Of a stretch of DNA of 32,236 bases, positions 8,478 to 16,134 are shown piece by piece. This stretch comes from Acetobacteraceae bacterium (GTDB lineage Bacteria > Pseudomonadota > Alphaproteobacteria > Acetobacterales > Acetobacteraceae): contig JANWJK010000350.1 of the NCBI GenBank assembly GCA_025452005.1, positions 1 to 32,236 on the forward strand, given 5' to 3'. The position numbers and the translations under genes are program-made. The notes beneath the pieces were generated by a model. The model did no database searches. It was not told the DNA's origin and saw nothing but the letters and a program-made list of their open reading frames with translations. Every line of letters starts with the position of its first letter. The first letter of the stretch is position 1.

Positions 8478-9011
8478 TCACCGAGCGTTCTGGCCGCTCC
8501 GACAACCAAGCGACCAGGCGGTGCCATTGGTGCCGCTCGGCGGAGCGGCACACTGCTCGGCCGAACCCCCCGCGAACCCAACGTCGAAGCCCCTTGTCCA
8601 GTCGTCATCGGGTGCCTCCATGGTCGCAGGGTTACTCCGGGCTTGCTCGGACCAGCCCGCTGCATTCATGCATTGCCTGAAGAGCTGGGTGCGGATCCTG
8701 GCGTTGGCATCGGTTCGAATGGTGAGAGGGCGTGTGTAGCGACCGCGCGACGTGATACAGCTTCCGTTGGACCCGCGGCCGGAGCAGGTCGTGAATGAAG
8801 GCGACGCAACATCGCTGCCGATAGTGGCGACTGTCGGAGCCGACGGCGCCTGTAAATACGCGGTGGACAGACACCGGTCCATCGCCACCTGGGAATCCGC
8901 GTCTGTTGCTCCTGCGTTCACCCAAACCGTCTGCGAGCATCCCGTCAGGATCAGCAATACAGGTGCGAAGAGCCAACTGACAGCGGTGCCGTTCGCATAC
9001 TTGGTCTTCAT
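8478..9011 (-). CDS. Small lipoprotein of unknown function
   Basis: A 177-aa protein with a lipoprotein signal: MKTKY, a hydrophobic stretch, then the lipobox LTGC (Cys about residue 25). The mature part has several Cys residues (DRCLST, FTTCSGRGSNGSC, FRQCMNAAGW, EQCAAP, LGCRS), suggesting disulfides in the periplasm. I chose ATG 9011 because it gives a clean signal peptide. An ATG at 9035 would add 8 residues and overlap the patatin stop codon by 11 nt. Either way the gene is translated right behind the phospholipase gene, probably by coupling. I do not recognise the family. Confidence 0.7.
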   Translation of the reverse strand: MKTKYANGTAVSWLFAPVLLILTGCSQTVWVNAGATDADSQVAMDRCLSTAYLQAPSAPTVATIGSDVASPSFTTCSGRGSNGSCITSRGRYTRPLTIRTDANARIRTQLFRQCMNAAGWSEQARSNPATMEAPDDDWTRGFDVGFAGGSAEQCAAPPSGTNGTAWSLGCRSGQNAR

Positions 9012-9024
9012 GGGCGGATTCCCG

Positions 9025-10080
9025 TCAGGTGCCATCCAATAGCCGGTCTATGTCGAGCGACGATCGGTGTCCAAGATCCTCGCGGTGCGTTGCCAGGAAA
9101 GTTTCAGCAGCCCGCCGCCCCTCGTCGCGCAGCATCGTCAGGAACGCCCATTCGGCGTTGAGTTTGGAGGAATAGCCAAGGTCCGCCATGATTGCGTTCG
9201 GCACCATATGGATGCGCATGCCCGCCCATTGCGCACCCTCGCCATGGCCTGCGTCGGCCAACTCGCGGAGCAGCGCAATCATCTTGAGCTCCTTCAGCAA
9301 CACGGCGTTGAATGACACCTCGTTCAGACGGTTCAGAATGTCGCGTGCGGTGCGCGGCGTGCCCGGCCGTTCTACCGGGTTCAGAGGTATCAGAATTGTA
9401 TCGCGTGAGATGCATTCCCGCACCAGCGGGGTGATGGTGGGGTTACCTGCGTAACCACCATCCCAGTAGGCCTCACCGTCGATCTCGACGGCCTGGAAGA
9501 GCGACGGCAAACAGGCCGATGCCAACAGCACCTCGGGCGTGATTTCGTGGTTGCGGAACACCCTGCCACGTCCCGTCCGCACATTGGTCGCAGTCACGAA
9601 TACCTTGATCGGCCCCGCCGCCAGTGCAGCGAAATCGACGCTGTCCTTGAGCAGCGACGTCAACGGATTACCGCCGAATGGCGTCAGGTCGTACGGCGAG
9701 ACGAGGCGGGCCATGAGATCCATGGCGATGAATAGCGGTGAACTGTCGAGCGTCCAACGATTGAGCATGATGTCAACCGGTCCGCGCTGGAACGGGCTCA
9801 GTAGCGCCGCGCGGGAGACACTGCGCCAGAACTCCTCCAGCGTGCTGCGAGCGCGTTCCGGGCCGCCGGACGCATAGCCCGACGCCAGAACGGCCGCGTT
9901 CATCGCGCCGGCCGACGTACCTGAGATGCCGTCGATCCGCAGCCACTTCTCTTGCAGTAAGCGGTCCAACACGCCCCAGGTGAAGGCGCCATGCGAGCCG
10001 CCCCCTTGCAGGGCCAGATCGACGTCCAGCGGTGGACGGTCTGTGGGCTTCGACGGCGCTTCGGACTTTTGGGCTGTCAT
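9025..10080 (-). CDS. Patatin-like phospholipase
   Basis: A 351-aa cytosolic acyl hydrolase with all patatin signatures: the oxyanion loop GGGSHG (26-31), the nucleophile elbow GTSAG (Ser56), and the catalytic Asp in WDGGYAGNP (D207). It acts on phospholipid or other acyl esters through a Ser-Asp dyad. The start ATG 10080 (MTAQKS) has GGGA 6 nt upstream. The open frame extends 39 codons further, but that part looks non-coding. No signal peptide is seen. It is followed with overlap by a lipoprotein gene. The role could be membrane remodelling or polyhydroxyalkanoate/lipid turnover. Confidence 0.9.
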   Translation of the reverse strand: MTAQKSEAPSKPTDRPPLDVDLALQGGGSHGAFTWGVLDRLLQEKWLRIDGISGTSAGAMNAAVLASGYASGGPERARSTLEEFWRSVSRAALLSPFQRGPVDIMLNRWTLDSSPLFIAMDLMARLVSPYDLTPFGGNPLTSLLKDSVDFAALAAGPIKVFVTATNVRTGRGRVFRNHEITPEVLLASACLPSLFQAVEIDGEAYWDGGYAGNPTITPLVRECISRDTILIPLNPVERPGTPRTARDILNRLNEVSFNAVLLKELKMIALLRELADAGHGEGAQWAGMRIHMVPNAIMADLGYSSKLNAEWAFLTMLRDEGRRAAETFLATHREDLGHRSSLDIDRLLDGT

Positions 10081-10390
10081 GTTGTCCCACTGTCGCGTAC
10101 GCAAACCGCTGATGACGCAGCCCTCGTACCGGTTTTCGCGAGTTGCAGCATCCAATGAAGGATTGAGGATCGCGCCACGTAAGCAAGCGACGCTCAACTG
10201 TCAATGTCACGTACTTGGTCACCCGCAGCCGCTCAAGCGTGGCCAACATCCCGCAGATTGCCACCAGGCCTGCGATCGCCAGCTTGACTCGGGCGCCCGG
10301 CGTCACAATTGTGCCAGCAACACCGGCGCTGATCGTTACCAGCGCGAGAGCACCACTGATCGAAGCACCGTGCAGCAGCCTGCAATCCAT
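9773..10390 (-). CDS. Possible small two-helix membrane protein (3' end doubtful)
   Basis: ATG 10390 is preceded by a strong GGAGG at 8-nt spacing. The first 55 residues contain two convincing membrane helices (ISGALALVTISAGVAGTIV and VKLAIAGLVAICGMLATL) joined by PGAR. After about residue 90 the frame runs through the start of the patatin gene in another phase and reads as nonsense, with no stop until 9773. Either a short gene has lost its stop by a frameshift near 10100, or the ORF is spurious. It would occupy most of the otherwise empty gap before the LLM gene. No family is recognised. Confidence 0.35.
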   Translation of the reverse strand: MDCRLLHGASISGALALVTISAGVAGTIVTPGARVKLAIAGLVAICGMLATLERLRVTKYVTLTVERRLLTWRDPQSFIGCCNSRKPVRGLRHQRFAYATVGQHDSPKVRSAVEAHRPSTAGRRSGPARGRLAWRLHLGRVGPLTAREVAADRRHLRYVGRRDERGRSGVGLCVRRPGTRSQHAGGVLAQCLPRGATEPVPARTG

Positions 10391-10502
10391 AACGCGACCT
10401 CCGCTCGCACTATGCCTCGCTGCTTCTTGGCGAGTGCGTAAGCCGGCATGTGCGCGGGACACCGTGGTCGTATTGCTCGCGACGCCGCAGCGGAAGGGAA
10501 AC

Positions 10503-11504
10503 ATGAAAGTCGGAATTCTGCAGTTCTTCGGCTGGCGCGACCGGTCCGTACCGCTCAATTCGGTGTACGAAGCGGCGCTCGAGCGATTCTCCATCATGGA
10601 CGCGACCGGTTATGATGCGGTCTGGCTCGCCGAACATCACTTCTCAAGCTTCTCCGTCTGCCCGTCGGTGCACATCATGGGCACCATGGCCGCGGCACGC
10701 ACCAGGCGACTTCGGATCGGCACGGCTGTCTCGCTGGCACCGTTCTACAATCCGCTGCGGCTCGCCGAGGAAGTTGCGCTGTTGGACGTGCTCTCGGGCG
10801 GCCGGGTGAACTGGGGCGCGGGGCGTGGCTTTGAGCGCAGCGAGTTCGCCGCCTTCGGCATTCCCGGCGAGGAGAGCGCACCCCGCTTCCACGAGACGGT
10901 CGACATCGTCCTGAAAGCCTGGACGAGCCAGCGGATCACCTACCACGGTCGATTCTATCATTACGACGACGTCGAGGTGCTCCCCAAGCCGTTGCAGGCC
11001 CCGCACCCGCCGGTGTGGATGGCGGCATCGTCGATGCCGGCCATCGACTGGGCGGCAAGCCACGGCCACTCGATCCTGATGGATCCGCATGCATCCCGCA
11101 CTGAACTTATCAGGAAGCGCAGGCATTATGCGGCAAGGCTCGCCGATGCCGGCCACAGCGACGCCGGCCGCACCATCCCGATGGCACGTCTCGTCGCCGT
11201 CGACGAGACAGAAGAGAAGGCGCGCGCGGTGGCGAAGCGCGCAGCCGAATGGACGGTCGCCTCCTATGTCGGCCCACAGCACGCCGGCAACGTGCGCCAG
11301 GGTCCGGCCCGGGATTTCGGCGGCAAGGATCCAATCGATTTCTATCTGGATGACGTGATGATCCACGGCACCGCGGACAGCGTGGTCGACCAGATCCAGT
11401 CGTTCGGCGCCGAGATCGGCATGACCTACCTGATGGCGGCTCCGCTCAGCGGCCGCTCATTCCGGCTGTTGACCGACAAGGTCCTGCCGCGCATCGCGGG
11501 GTGA
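10503..11504 (+). CDS. LLM-class flavin-dependent oxidoreductase
   Basis: A 333-aa bacterial-luciferase-like monooxygenase using FMNH2 and oxygen. The TIM-barrel family features are clear: MKVGILQFFGW at strand 1, WLAEHHF (41-47), the RIGTAVSLAPFYNPLRLAEE region, LLDVLSGGRVNWGAGRGF, and a C-terminal substrate loop near HGTADSVVDQI. ATG 10503 follows GAAGGGA by 5 nt. The open frame extends upstream, but those codons overlap a doubtful antisense ORF. It is 32 nt ahead of the decarboxylase-like gene on the same strand, so the two probably form an operon in which an organic acid or aromatic is oxygenated and decarboxylated. The substrate is unknown. Confidence 0.9.
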   Translation: MKVGILQFFGWRDRSVPLNSVYEAALERFSIMDATGYDAVWLAEHHFSSFSVCPSVHIMGTMAAARTRRLRIGTAVSLAPFYNPLRLAEEVALLDVLSGGRVNWGAGRGFERSEFAAFGIPGEESAPRFHETVDIVLKAWTSQRITYHGRFYHYDDVEVLPKPLQAPHPPVWMAASSMPAIDWAASHGHSILMDPHASRTELIRKRRHYAARLADAGHSDAGRTIPMARLVAVDETEEKARAVAKRAAEWTVASYVGPQHAGNVRQGPARDFGGKDPIDFYLDDVMIHGTADSVVDQIQSFGAEIGMTYLMAAPLSGRSFRLLTDKVLPRIAG

Positions 11505-11536
11505 CTGAAATCCCGGCAAGCACAGGGGAAAAATCA

Positions 11537-12532
11537 ATGCGCATCGTCGCCCTGGAGGAGCACTACACCGTCCCACGCATCGTCGCCGGCATCTCCGCCG
11601 ACGCGATCGCCCGCCGAGGCTTCCCCGGTCCGGACTTCGTCTGGGCGCAATCCACCAAACGCAACGAACTCGCCGATCTCGGCGACGCGCGGCTCGCCGA
11701 TATGGACGCCAGCGGGATCACCGTGCAGGTGCTGTCGGTCGCCGGTCCGGGAGCCGACCTCGTGCCCGGCCAACCGGGCATCGACCTGGCGCGCGCCTAC
11801 AACGACGCGCTGGCCGAGGCCTGTGCGCGCCATGCAGCGCGCTATCGCGGTTTCGCGCACCTGCCGATGCTGGCACCCGAGGCCGCCGCGGATGAACTGG
11901 AGCGCACGGTCAGGCACCTTGGTTTCCATGGCGCTCTGGTGAACGGCGCGACCGACGGACGCTTTCTGGACGATCCCGCGTTCGAGCCTATCCTCGCGCG
12001 GGCGGAAGCGCTCGATGTGCCGATCTACCTCCATCCCGGCATCCCGACCGAGGCCGTGCGCAACGCCTACTATGACGGGCTGCCCGGCAATTTCAGCTTC
12101 ACCATGGCGCTGTCCGCCTGGGGCTGGCACGCCGACACCGCCATCCACACGCTCCGCCTGGTACTCGGCGGCGCACTCGATCGCCATCCTGGACTGAAGA
12201 TCGTCATCGGCCACATGGGCGAGGCGCTGCCGTTCATGCTGGACCGGATCGACGAAACCACGTCCATCCAGGCGAAGGCGCTGCTCCGGCGTTCGGTGCG
12301 GCAGACGATCCTCGACCAGGTGTGGATCACGACCAGCGGGTTCTTCACGACGGTGCCGTTCATCGCGGCGCTGCTGTCGTTCGGCGTGGACCGCATCATG
12401 TTCTCGGTCGACTACCCGTTCGCGTCGAACGCCCGCGCCCGTGCGTTCCTGGACGCATTGCCGGTTTCACCGGCCGACCGCGCGAAGATCGCCCACGGCA
12501 ACGCCGACCGGTTGTTGCGGCTGCCCGGCTGA
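11537..12532 (+). CDS. Gamma-resorcylate-decarboxylase-like amidohydrolase
   Basis: A 331-aa amidohydrolase-2 family protein. It begins MRIVALEEHY, matching the EEH form of the metal motif found in gamma-resorcylate (2,6-dihydroxybenzoate) decarboxylases rather than the HxH of hydrolases. The metal and catalytic ligands line up: E7, H9, H166 (YLHPG), H226 (IGHMGE) and D292 (FSVDYPF). The expected reaction is reversible, non-oxidative decarboxylation of a hydroxybenzoate-like acid using Zn or Mn. ATG 11537 has AGGGGAA 8 nt upstream. It follows the LLM monooxygenase by 32 nt. The stop lies 4 nt from the convergent binding-protein stop. A simple hydrolase function is the alternative. Confidence 0.85.
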   Translation: MRIVALEEHYTVPRIVAGISADAIARRGFPGPDFVWAQSTKRNELADLGDARLADMDASGITVQVLSVAGPGADLVPGQPGIDLARAYNDALAEACARHAARYRGFAHLPMLAPEAAADELERTVRHLGFHGALVNGATDGRFLDDPAFEPILARAEALDVPIYLHPGIPTEAVRNAYYDGLPGNFSFTMALSAWGWHADTAIHTLRLVLGGALDRHPGLKIVIGHMGEALPFMLDRIDETTSIQAKALLRRSVRQTILDQVWITTSGFFTTVPFIAALLSFGVDRIMFSVDYPFASNARARAFLDALPVSPADRAKIAHGNADRLLRLPG

Positions 12533-12536
12533 GGAG

Positions 12537-14132
12537 CTATTTGTCGAGCCAGATCGTCGCCAGATCCTGGTTGACGTAATGGCTCGGGCTTATCTTGAAG
12601 CCTTTGACGTAGCTCCTGTACGGCACGATGCGGTAGCGCCAGAGCAGGAAGCTCTCGTGCGCCTCGGTGTCGAGTACCCGCCTCTCGAACTGGCGCATCA
12701 ACTCGCGCTGCCGGGCAAAATCAGGCTCGCGCAACATCCGGTCATAGATGTCGATTTCCGTCGGGTCGTCGTAGTTGCCGTAATTCGCGTCGGAGACCGA
12801 GTGTGGCAGGTACTTGGTACCGTCGAGCAGCGGGTTGACGATATTCTGGCACTCCGCATCGATCGCCACCGCGAAATCGCCGTGGCGCAGCGCCTCGGTA
12901 TAGGGGCCCGTCGGCAACACACGCTGGGTCGCCTGCACGCCGATCTTGCGCCACTCGTCGATGACCCAGGTGCCGTTGAACTTGTACGGCTGGTCGACGT
13001 TGCGATTGAGCAGCTCGAACGTCAGCCCCTCGGCACCGGCCTCCTTCAGCAACCGCCGCGCCTCGGCGCGCGACTTGTCGATGTCCGGCCAATAGCCGGC
13101 CAGTTGTTCGAGTTCTTCCTTGCGGGCGGCCAGAGGCGAGCCGGGAAACACGATGCCGCCCACCGTGCGCGACACGGTGATCCGCGACATCGGCTCCGCG
13201 CCATGCCAGCGGTCGATCGCCAGTGTCAGAGCGCGACGCACCCTGGCATCGTCGAACGGCTTCCGTGCATGGTTTGGCGTGACCAGCGCGCCGCAGTTCC
13301 AGTCGCTCTCCTGCACGGTGAGTCTGTCGCCCAGAGCCGCGACAAGCTCGTCGCGCGTGGCGGGAGGAAAGCCGCGAAACTCAATCGCCGCCCGATCGGA
13401 TTTTATAGCGGCGACCCGGACCGCCTGCTTGTCCGCGAAGATGCCGATGAACCCGTCCAGATAGGGCAGTCCCGGCCGGTAGTAATCGGGGTTGCGCACG
13501 CCGGAGACCGACTGTCCCGCCTGGTAGTCCTTGAAGCGGAACGGCCCAGAGCCCATGATGTTCTTCTCGAACCAGCGCGGGTCGCGGTCGAGGATCTCCT
13601 TCTTGTAGATGAAGGCGTATGGATCGGCGAGCGCCGGCAGAAACGCCGCCGTCGCGAACTTGAGGTGAAAGACGACCGTCTTGGGATCGGGCGCCTCGAT
13701 CGTATCGATCATCGAATAGTAGCCGCGACGCACGCTGATCACGCCTTCCGGCGGATCGACGATCTTGTTCCAGCTTGCCGCCACGTCGTGTGCGGTCATG
13801 ACGGAGCCGTCCTGGAACCTGACATCGCCGCGGATCTGGAACGCGTAGCTGCGGCCCCCATCCGTCGGCTTGGGAATCTCGACGCAGACATCGCAAACGA
13901 ATTCGGTGGTGTCAGCGGGGTTCTCCGGGTTTGCCCGGATCAACACGCTGTAGAACGGTGCCACCGAGTGAATGGTCGCGAAGGTGTTCTCGCGATGGCC
14001 GTCGAAGCTCGGCGGCGAGTCCGCCGGGATCATGAACGTCAGCGTCCCGCCGTGCTTCGGCGTGTCGTCGGCGAGAGCAGGCAAGCCCAGCGACAGGATG
14101 ATTGTCACGCAAGCGGCAAACCATCGGCGCAT
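12537..14132 (-). CDS. ABC transporter substrate-binding protein, family 5
   Basis: A 531-aa periplasmic binding protein of the peptide/nickel/opine (SBP_bac_5) family. A Sec signal (MRRWFAACVTIILSLGLPALA) precedes the start HGGTLTFMIPADSPPSFDGHRE. The lobe signatures DVRFQDGSVMTAHDVAASW and FDDARVRRALTLAIDR are intact. ATG 14132 has GGGAG 7 nt upstream. No permease or ATPase gene lies next to it, so it must share a transporter encoded elsewhere or act alone. It is divergent from the class II aldolase across a 137-nt gap that should hold both promoters, though none is obvious by eye. Length and domain order are normal. Confidence 0.92.
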   Translation of the reverse strand: MRRWFAACVTIILSLGLPALADDTPKHGGTLTFMIPADSPPSFDGHRENTFATIHSVAPFYSVLIRANPENPADTTEFVCDVCVEIPKPTDGGRSYAFQIRGDVRFQDGSVMTAHDVAASWNKIVDPPEGVISVRRGYYSMIDTIEAPDPKTVVFHLKFATAAFLPALADPYAFIYKKEILDRDPRWFEKNIMGSGPFRFKDYQAGQSVSGVRNPDYYRPGLPYLDGFIGIFADKQAVRVAAIKSDRAAIEFRGFPPATRDELVAALGDRLTVQESDWNCGALVTPNHARKPFDDARVRRALTLAIDRWHGAEPMSRITVSRTVGGIVFPGSPLAARKEELEQLAGYWPDIDKSRAEARRLLKEAGAEGLTFELLNRNVDQPYKFNGTWVIDEWRKIGVQATQRVLPTGPYTEALRHGDFAVAIDAECQNIVNPLLDGTKYLPHSVSDANYGNYDDPTEIDIYDRMLREPDFARQRELMRQFERRVLDTEAHESFLLWRYRIVPYRSYVKGFKISPSHYVNQDLATIWLDK

Positions 14133-14269
14133 TTCTCACTCCCTGCCTGACCGCGCCGATGGCCGGCGCGAAGCGGACAAGCCTACACCGATTTCGACGG
14201 GCAACAGAGGCTGGTCACTGGCCTGCCACGCGCATAGGCTTCGCGTCGACAGTCCCAGGGAGCGCCGTA

Positions 14270-14977
14270 ATGAGCACTGCCGATATCCTGCGCAACCTCG
14301 TCATCGCGAACCGCATCCTTGCCCATGAAGGCGTCGTCGATGCCTACGGCCACATCAGCGTACGCCACCCGGAACGGTCCGACCGGTTCTTCCTGTCGGC
14401 ATCGCGCAGTCCGGAACTGGTCACGCTCGACGACATCATCGAATACGATCTCGACTGCAACCCGGTGGACCTGCGGGACCGCGTGCAATACACCGAGCGC
14501 CCAATTCACGGCTGCATCTACCGCAGCCGTCCTGACGTGATGTCCGTGGTGCACAACCACGCCTACGAGGTCATCCCCTTTACCGTAACGCAGGGCGTGA
14601 GGCTCAGGCCCGTCCTACACCTGGCGGCAGGACTTGGGACGGAGGTTCCGGTCTGGGACATTCGTGACAGGTTCGGCGATACCAATCTGCTCGTGACGAC
14701 AGCGGCACAGGGAGCCGATCTTGCGCAAGGGCTCGGGGCAAACCGTGTCGTGCTGATGCGTGGCCACGGCGCGGCCGTCGCCGGCGCCTCGATACAGGAC
14801 GCGGTGCACACATCGGTTTATCTCAAGGTCAACGCGCTGCTCCAGGCCGAGGCGATGCGCATGGGCGGCGACCTCGTCTACCTCAGCGACGGCGAAATCG
14901 CCGAGATGCGGAAGTCCACGGCGGGCCATGCCCGCGCCTGGGAATACTGGACACGTCGCGCCGGCGTGACGGGCTAG
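14270..14977 (+). CDS. Class II aldolase/adducin-family protein
   Basis: A 235-aa Zn-dependent lyase or decarboxylase of the fuculose-phosphate-aldolase fold. Motifs are GHISVRHPE (27-35), SASRSPELV, a catalytic Glu at E77 (YTERPIH), zinc ligands H95 and H97 in VVHNHAY, and H166 in MRGHGAAV. These match the E73/H92/H94/H155 set of fuculose aldolase. ATG 14270 follows CAGGGA by about 8 nt. The aldo/keto reductase starts 12 nt downstream, indicating an operon in which a keto- or hydroxy-acid is cleaved and the aldehyde or sugar is oxidised or reduced. This subgroup also includes hydroxypyranone-type and 3,4-dihydroxyphthalate decarboxylases, so the reaction is not certain. Confidence 0.87.
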   Translation: MSTADILRNLVIANRILAHEGVVDAYGHISVRHPERSDRFFLSASRSPELVTLDDIIEYDLDCNPVDLRDRVQYTERPIHGCIYRSRPDVMSVVHNHAYEVIPFTVTQGVRLRPVLHLAAGLGTEVPVWDIRDRFGDTNLLVTTAAQGADLAQGLGANRVVLMRGHGAAVAGASIQDAVHTSVYLKVNALLQAEAMRMGGDLVYLSDGEIAEMRKSTAGHARAWEYWTRRAGVTG

Positions 14978-14989
14978 CGGGTATCCTGC

Positions 14990-16012
14990 GTGGATCCGGT
15001 TGTCCGTCGCAGGCTTGGCCGTACCAACGTCGAGGTCACGCAGCTCGGCCTCGGCGGTGCCGGATTGGGAGATCTGTTCGATGTGGTCGAGGATGCCGAT
15101 GCCAGTGCGACGTTACAGGCGGCGTGGGACGCCGGCATCCGCTACTACGATACATCGCCGTGGTACGGTCGCGGGCAGAGCGAGCATCGCCTCGGTCGCG
15201 CGCTGTATCGGCGTCCGCGCGCCGACTATGTGCTCTCCACCAAGGTCGGCCGGCTGTTCCGCGCATTCCACGACGCGGAGAATTTCGAGCACGGCTTCTG
15301 GCGCGGCGGACTGAAGTTCCAGCACCGCTTCGACTACAGCTACGACGGGGTGATGCGCAGCTTCGAGGACAGCCTGCAACGCCTCGGTCTGCCGCGCATC
15401 GATCTGCTGCTGATCCATGACCTGGACATCTCGCATCACGCCACCGACGCAAGGGTAACGGCCTATCTGACCGAGTTGCACAATGGCGGCTTCCGCGCGC
15501 TGACGGAACTCAGGCAGGCCGGGTTGATCAGCGGCATTGGCGCGGGCGTCAACGAAGTCGGGATGATGCCGCGCTTCCTCGATCTGATGGACATCGACTT
15601 CTTCTTGGTCGCGCTGCCGTACACCTTGTTGGACACCGACGTGCTGGACCGCGAATTTCCACGCTGCGTCGCGCACGATGTGGGTTTCGTCATCGGTGCG
15701 CCATTCGCCTCGGGCATCCTCGCAACCGGTGCGGTGCCCGGCGCGCGTTACCGCTATGCCGATGCCACGCCGGAAGTACTGGCGAAGGTGCGGCGGATCG
15801 AGGCTGTCTGCTCTCGCCACGAAGTGCCGCTGCCCTCTGCCGCATTGCAGTTTCCGCTCGGTCACTCGTCGGTGGCGTCGGTGATTCCGGGCGCGCTGCT
15901 GGCGGAGCACGTCGCCCGCAACGTCGCGGCATTCCGTCACGTGATTCCGGCGGACTTCTGGGCCGAGTTGAAGCACGAGGGCCTGCTGCGGCGCGACGCT
16001 CCGGTGCCGTAA
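14990..16012 (+). CDS. Aldo/keto reductase
   Basis: A 340-aa NAD(P)-dependent oxidoreductase resembling the D-threo-aldose/L-fucose 1-dehydrogenase branch. The catalytic tetrad is complete: D54 (YYDTSPWYG), Y59, K85 (LSTKVGR) and H143 (LLIHDLD). The start is a GTG at 14990 with only a weak upstream GCGGGT. It is 12 nt after the class II aldolase, whose product or substrate is its likely partner. A long inverted repeat just after the stop probably ends the transcript. Confidence 0.9.
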   Translation: MDPVVRRRLGRTNVEVTQLGLGGAGLGDLFDVVEDADASATLQAAWDAGIRYYDTSPWYGRGQSEHRLGRALYRRPRADYVLSTKVGRLFRAFHDAENFEHGFWRGGLKFQHRFDYSYDGVMRSFEDSLQRLGLPRIDLLLIHDLDISHHATDARVTAYLTELHNGGFRALTELRQAGLISGIGAGVNEVGMMPRFLDLMDIDFFLVALPYTLLDTDVLDREFPRCVAHDVGFVIGAPFASGILATGAVPGARYRYADATPEVLAKVRRIEAVCSRHEVPLPSAALQFPLGHSSVASVIPGALLAEHVARNVAAFRHVIPADFWAELKHEGLLRRDAPVP

Positions 16013-16021
16013 CCGTGCCCT

Positions 16022-16108
16022 CTGTCATTGCGAGCGAAGCGAAGCAACCCCCCAATGCATTGGCGCAAAATCCCCCTGCAGATTGCTTCGCTTCGCTCGC
16101 AATGACAG
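16022..16108. repeat. Perfect 26-bp inverted repeat (REP-like; bidirectional terminator)
   Basis: The arms at 16022-16047 and 16083-16108 are exact reverse complements. Each contains GCGAGCGAAGCGAAGCAA, a core that recurs in dispersed intergenic repeats of many proteobacteria. The 35-nt loop holds its own palindrome CCAATGCATTGG (16052-16063). It fills the gap between two convergent genes, so it can fold as a terminator in either transcript. Two inverted copies of one mobile repeat are the likely origin. Confidence 0.85.
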
Positions 16109-16134
16109 CGTTAGCCGCCGTCAGGGTCACAACA

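Noticed and set aside
12441-14150. A 569-codon open frame on the plus strand across the binding-protein gene
   Set aside because: It is antisense to a gene with signal peptide, full family motifs and proper ribosome-binding site. Its translation has no recognisable domain and is rich in Arg and His, typical of GC-rich shadow frames.
16022-16108. Insertion-sequence ends or CRISPR repeat
   Set aside because: There are only two inverted arms with a 35-nt loop, no transposase and no spacer series.
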